Source: Pseudomonadota bacterium
GTDB lineage: Bacteria; Pseudomonadota; Gammaproteobacteria; Burkholderiales; Burkholderiaceae_C
Direction of reading: 5' to 3'
DNA length: 9,296 bases
Assembly (NCBI GenBank): GCA_030918015.1
Contig: JAUPTP010000049.1
Span: forward strand, 1 to 9,296
Part shown: piece after piece, positions 6,800 through 9,296 of the stretch
Layout of the letters: the number at the start of each line of letters is the position of its first letter
Position numbering within the stretch: the stretch's first letter is position 1
Position numbers and translations under genes: made by a program
The notes under the pieces: model-generated
Told to the model about the DNA's origin: nothing
The model's input: the letters and a program-made list of their open reading frames with translations, nothing else
Databases searched by the model: none

Positions 6800-8209
6800 A
6801 TGAACCAGCTACGCATCGTGGTGATGGAAGAAGGCCCCCTGCAGGCGCAGGACCATGACGCGACGCTGCGTCAGCTCGGACTGATCGATCCGCGGACAGG
6901 GCTGCCGCACCGCGACCTGCTGCTCGATCGCATCGGCCAGGCCGTGGCCGGGGTCAGCCGCGGGGGGGCGGCCTTCGCGCTGATGTGCATCGGCATCTCG
7001 GCGCCCGCGCCCCGGGCGGCCGGGACGGCGCGCGGCGAGCCCGCCGAGGCGCTGCGCGACGAGTTCGCGCACCAGCTGCTGGCCATGAGCCGCCACACCG
7101 ACAGCTTCGCCATCAGCGGGCCCGACGAGTTCCTCGCGCTCATTCCCGGCAACCCCTCGGTGGGCGGACTGATGGCGATGGGCCAGAAGATCGCCGCCGG
7201 CTTTGCGGGTCGGCTGCAGGTCCATGTCGGGGTGGCGCTGTGTCCGCGCCATGCCAGCGACACGGCGCAGCTGCTGCAACAGGCCAGCGCCGCGCTCGAG
7301 CAGGCCCGTGCGATGCAGGTGATCACCGCCCTGCACGAGCCCCGCGGCCAGGCGGCTGCCGCACGGACCGACGCCGCAGCGGACGAAGAGCAGCCCGCGC
7401 CCGGCTTCATGCCGGTGATGGACCTGCGCGAGGGGCGGCTGCTGCGGCTGCAGATCATCACCGGCCCCGGCAGCGGCGCGAGCGACTTCGCTCCGACCAG
7501 CGTCGGCGCGGCGATGCGCGCCGACCGCGGCCAGCAGATGCGGCGCCTGCTCGGCACCGTGTCGCGCGCCCTGGAGGCGGCCTGCGCCTGGCGGCGCCAG
7601 GGCCTGCCGGTGAAGCTGTCGCTGCCGCTGCCGGGCCGCCTGCTCGACGAGAGCACGCTGGCGCCCGCCTTGCTGGGCCTGCTCGAACATCACCGCTGGC
7701 CCGCCAGCGATCTGACGATCGAGGCCCGCAGCGCGGCGATCATGCAGCGCGGCGCCGAGGTCATCGAGGCGCTGACCTCGGCCGGCATGCCGCTGTCGAT
7801 CGACGACGAGGGCGACGGCATGGCGCTGCACCTGGCGCTGGCCGCCCCGGCCGCCGTGGCCGAGCTGAAGTTCGATGCCGGCGCGCTGGGCCTGCTGCGC
7901 GACGAGGCGCAGCGCACCGCCGTCGTGCGCTCGGTGGTGGCGCTGGCCCAGGGCTGGAAGGCCCGCGTGGTGGTGTCCGGCGTCGATGACCTGGGCCTGC
8001 GCGCCTGGCTGACCGAGCTGGGCTGCGACGCGGCCCAGGGCTACGCCTGCGGCCATGAGCTGCCGGCCGAGCAGGTGCCGGCCTGGTTCGCGCTGAGCCG
8101 CCGGATCGAGACCGAGAGCGGCGCCGCTCAGCCGCGGTCGGCCTCGGGGTCGAGGGTGGGCCTGGGCCAGACCGGCGGCCCGACCACAGGCCGAGCGCGG
8201 CCGCACTGA
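6800..8209 (+). CDS. Degenerate GGDEF-EAL domain protein
   Basis: Intact GGDEF domains make and EAL domains hydrolyse cyclic di-GMP. Here both folds are recognisable but their active sites have decayed. In the 469-residue product the GGDEF domain opens with LIDPRTGLPHRDLLLDRI (28-45, the usual DxLTGLxNR helix), and the signature is GPDEF (107-111). The EAL domain follows from about 204: DLREGRLLRLQII replaces the EAL-bearing strand, LTIEARSA (305-312) replaces the ExTE motif, DDEGDG (335-340) replaces DDFGTG while keeping both aspartates, ELKFD (355-359) keeps the lysine, and SGVDD (393-397) replaces EGVE. GCDAAQGYACGHELP (408-422) is typical of the domain end. Catalysis is therefore unlikely; a ligand-sensing or protein-binding role is inferred. 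No signal peptide, membrane helix or PAS domain precedes it. The ATG at 6800 gives a compact start but lacks a Shine-Dalgarno; ATG at 6776 is possible. The last 27 codons overlap the convergent thiamine gene. Confidence 0.87.
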   Translation: MNQLRIVVMEEGPLQAQDHDATLRQLGLIDPRTGLPHRDLLLDRIGQAVAGVSRGGAAFALMCIGISAPAPRAAGTARGEPAEALRDEFAHQLLAMSRHTDSFAISGPDEFLALIPGNPSVGGLMAMGQKIAAGFAGRLQVHVGVALCPRHASDTAQLLQQASAALEQARAMQVITALHEPRGQAAAARTDAAADEEQPAPGFMPVMDLREGRLLRLQIITGPGSGASDFAPTSVGAAMRADRGQQMRRLLGTVSRALEAACAWRRQGLPVKLSLPLPGRLLDESTLAPALLGLLEHHRWPASDLTIEARSAAIMQRGAEVIEALTSAGMPLSIDDEGDGMALHLALAAPAAVAELKFDAGALGLLRDEAQRTAVVRSVVALAQGWKARVVVSGVDDLGLRAWLTELGCDAAQGYACGHELPAEQVPAWFALSRRIETESGAAQPRSASGSRVGLGQTGGPTTGRARPH

Positions 8210-9296
8210 AACGCGGCCTGCATGCGGGCCAGCGCCTCGCGCGAGACCGCGGCGGGCGCCCCCGGCGGCACCGCCAGCGCCCGCACCAGGCACACATCGG
8301 CCGCCCCGCTGGCGGCCACCGCCTCGACCTGCGCCTCATCCAGCACGCCGCCGATGCCCACCACCGGCACCGGCGCCATGCGCGACCACCAGCCGAGGTT
8401 GTGCAGACCCTGCGGCGTCCACGGCATGTCCTTGGTGGTCGTCGCCCAGACCGGGCCGCAGGCGACATAGGCCGGCTGCAGCGCGATCGCGCGCGCCAGC
8501 TCCCACAGGCTGTGCGAGCTCAGGCCCAGCCGCAGCCCGAGCGCCTGCGCCGCGGCCAGCCGCGCCCGCCCGGCCGCGCCCAGCGCCAGCATGTCCTCCT
8601 GGCCCAAGTGCAGCGCGATCGACGCCGCGTCCAGCCGGCCGGCCTCGATCGCGTCGAGCACCAGCGCGTGGTGGTCGTTGACCACCAGCACCGGGCGGCG
8701 CGCGGCCGGCAGCGCCACGATCGTCGCCTGCGCCTGGCCGATCTGCGCCTGCAGCGCCTCGGCGAAGGCGGCGTCGTCCAGGCTGCGATGCGTGGCACGC
8801 TTGATGCGCAGCTGCAGCGCGCACAGCCCCGCCACCTCGGCGGCCGCCGCCAGCAGCGGCGCGGCCTGCGCGAACGAATCGCTGATCGCGTAGAGCCCGC
8901 CCGGCCACCGCTCGGGTGGCACGACCACCGGCCCCGGCGGCGTCTCGTCGCAGCCCAGGCGCGGCAGCCAGCGCGCGTCACCCGCGAAGCCCGCGTCGAA
9001 GCCGACCGGCCCGGCGCCCTGCCCCGCCGCATGGCCGGCGGCGATGGCCGCTGTGGTCGCCATCTTGGCCAGCACCAGCGCGTCGGCGGTGACGAAGCCG
9101 CGCGCCATCGCCGCGGCGGCGCTGGTCGCGAAAGTGCAGCCGGTGCCGTGCGTGTGGCGTGCGTCCAGCCGCGGCAGCGCGAGCCAGCCGCGCGCCAGCG
9201 GCGTGTCGATCCAGTCGAGCGCCTCCAAGCCGTCCGCGCTGTCGCCACCGGTGATCGCCACCGCGCCGGCCCCGAGCGCACGCAGCGCCGCGGCCT
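8128..9296 (-). CDS. thiDE: ThiD-ThiE fusion: HMP-P kinase / thiamine phosphate synthase, 5'-truncated by window edge
   Basis: The fusion covers two thiamine steps: ThiD phosphorylates hydroxymethylpyrimidine (phosphate) and ThiE couples HMP-PP to the thiazole phosphate, giving thiamine phosphate. The frame runs off the window; 388 residues are visible. The first 100 or so are the ThiD C-terminus: AVAITGGDSADGL, then THGTGC (48-53), the anion-hole motif of the ribokinase-like fold, and an alanine-rich helix. After a linker comes ThiE: GLYAISD (133-139), LQLRIK (160-165), ND (206-207), HLGQEDM (229-235), GLSSHS (257-262), GPVWATTTKD (280-289) and VVGIGGV (311-317). The ThiE segment between ND and HLGQED is longer than usual. 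The GTG at 9259-9261 could be read as a start but lies inside the ThiD fold, so it is not one. The last 82 bp overlap the opposing GGDEF-EAL gene. Residues beyond about 360 are a non-conserved tail. Confidence 0.93.
   Translation of the reverse strand, partial: AAALRALGAGAVAITGGDSADGLEALDWIDTPLARGWLALPRLDARHTHGTGCTFATSAAAAMARGFVTADALVLAKMATTAAIAAGHAAGQGAGPVGFDAGFAGDARWLPRLGCDETPPGPVVVPPERWPGGLYAISDSFAQAAPLLAAAAEVAGLCALQLRIKRATHRSLDDAAFAEALQAQIGQAQATIVALPAARRPVLVVNDHHALVLDAIEAGRLDAASIALHLGQEDMLALGAAGRARLAAAQALGLRLGLSSHSLWELARAIALQPAYVACGPVWATTTKDMPWTPQGLHNLGWWSRMAPVPVVGIGGVLDEAQVEAVAASGAADVCLVRALAVPPGAPAAVSREALARMQAAFQCGRARPVVGPPVWPRPTLDPEADRG

Noticed and set aside
4950..6803. A long + strand frame (about 617 codons) overlapping the CHAT gene in another phase
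   Set aside because: The product is Arg/Ala/Pro/Gly-rich and without conserved patterns; it is a GC-bias shadow of the CHAT gene.
8199..8218. GGCCGC/GCGGCC hairpin at the GGDEF-EAL stop as a bidirectional terminator
   Set aside because: It has only six pairs, no T-run on either side and lies inside the ThiDE coding sequence; such stems are common by chance in this GC-rich DNA.

Overview
The window is very GC-rich, strongly coding DNA with almost no spacer. Gene content and order (thyA-folA, a CYTH protein, a DUF3460 gene directly before scpA, a ThiD-ThiE fusion) suggest a Burkholderiales-type betaproteobacterium, perhaps of the Rubrivivax/Leptothrix/Ideonella kind. The genus is inference. 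No tRNA, rRNA, CRISPR array, transposase or integrase was seen.

Layout: (1) 1-1098, + strand: the 3' two thirds of thyA, cut by the window edge, overlapping folA by an ATGA junction. (2) 1052-2026, - strand: a CYTH-domain protein whose 3' end overlaps the folA 3' end by 47 bp. (3) 2027-2155: a divergent intergenic region with a possible -10 element and a small perfect hairpin. (4) 2156-3168, + strand: a small DUF3460 gene coupled by a one-base stop/start overlap to scpA, the kleisin subunit of the SMC-ScpAB condensin. A perfect 9-bp GC hairpin follows the scpA stop directly. (5) 3169-3334: a spacer that becomes strikingly AT-rich before a good Shine-Dalgarno. (6) 3335-6579, + strand: two translationally coupled genes, a caspase-family protease and a CHAT-domain protease, the most interesting part of the window. 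(7) 6580-6799: a non-coding gap with a perfect 18-bp palindrome. (8) 6800-8209, + strand: a GGDEF-EAL protein with both signature motifs eroded. (9) 8128-9296, - strand: a ThiD-ThiE fusion, cut by the window edge, convergent with and overlapping the GGDEF-EAL gene by 82 bp.

How the genes work together: thyA and folA form the dTMP/tetrahydrofolate cycle. DUF3460-scpA is a chromosome-segregation unit. The ThiDE fusion handles the HMP phosphorylation and thiazole-coupling steps of thiamine synthesis. Between these housekeeping blocks sits an accessory island. Both members of the caspase/CHAT pair belong to peptidase clan CD and both keep a His/Cys dyad, so a two-protease module such as a cascade, a regulated cell-death or a conflict system is plausible. 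No sensor, NTPase or pore-forming partner is encoded next to them, so the trigger and target are unknown. The degenerate GGDEF-EAL protein probably senses or scaffolds rather than making or degrading c-di-GMP. Its link to the protease pair rests on adjacency and shared strand only.
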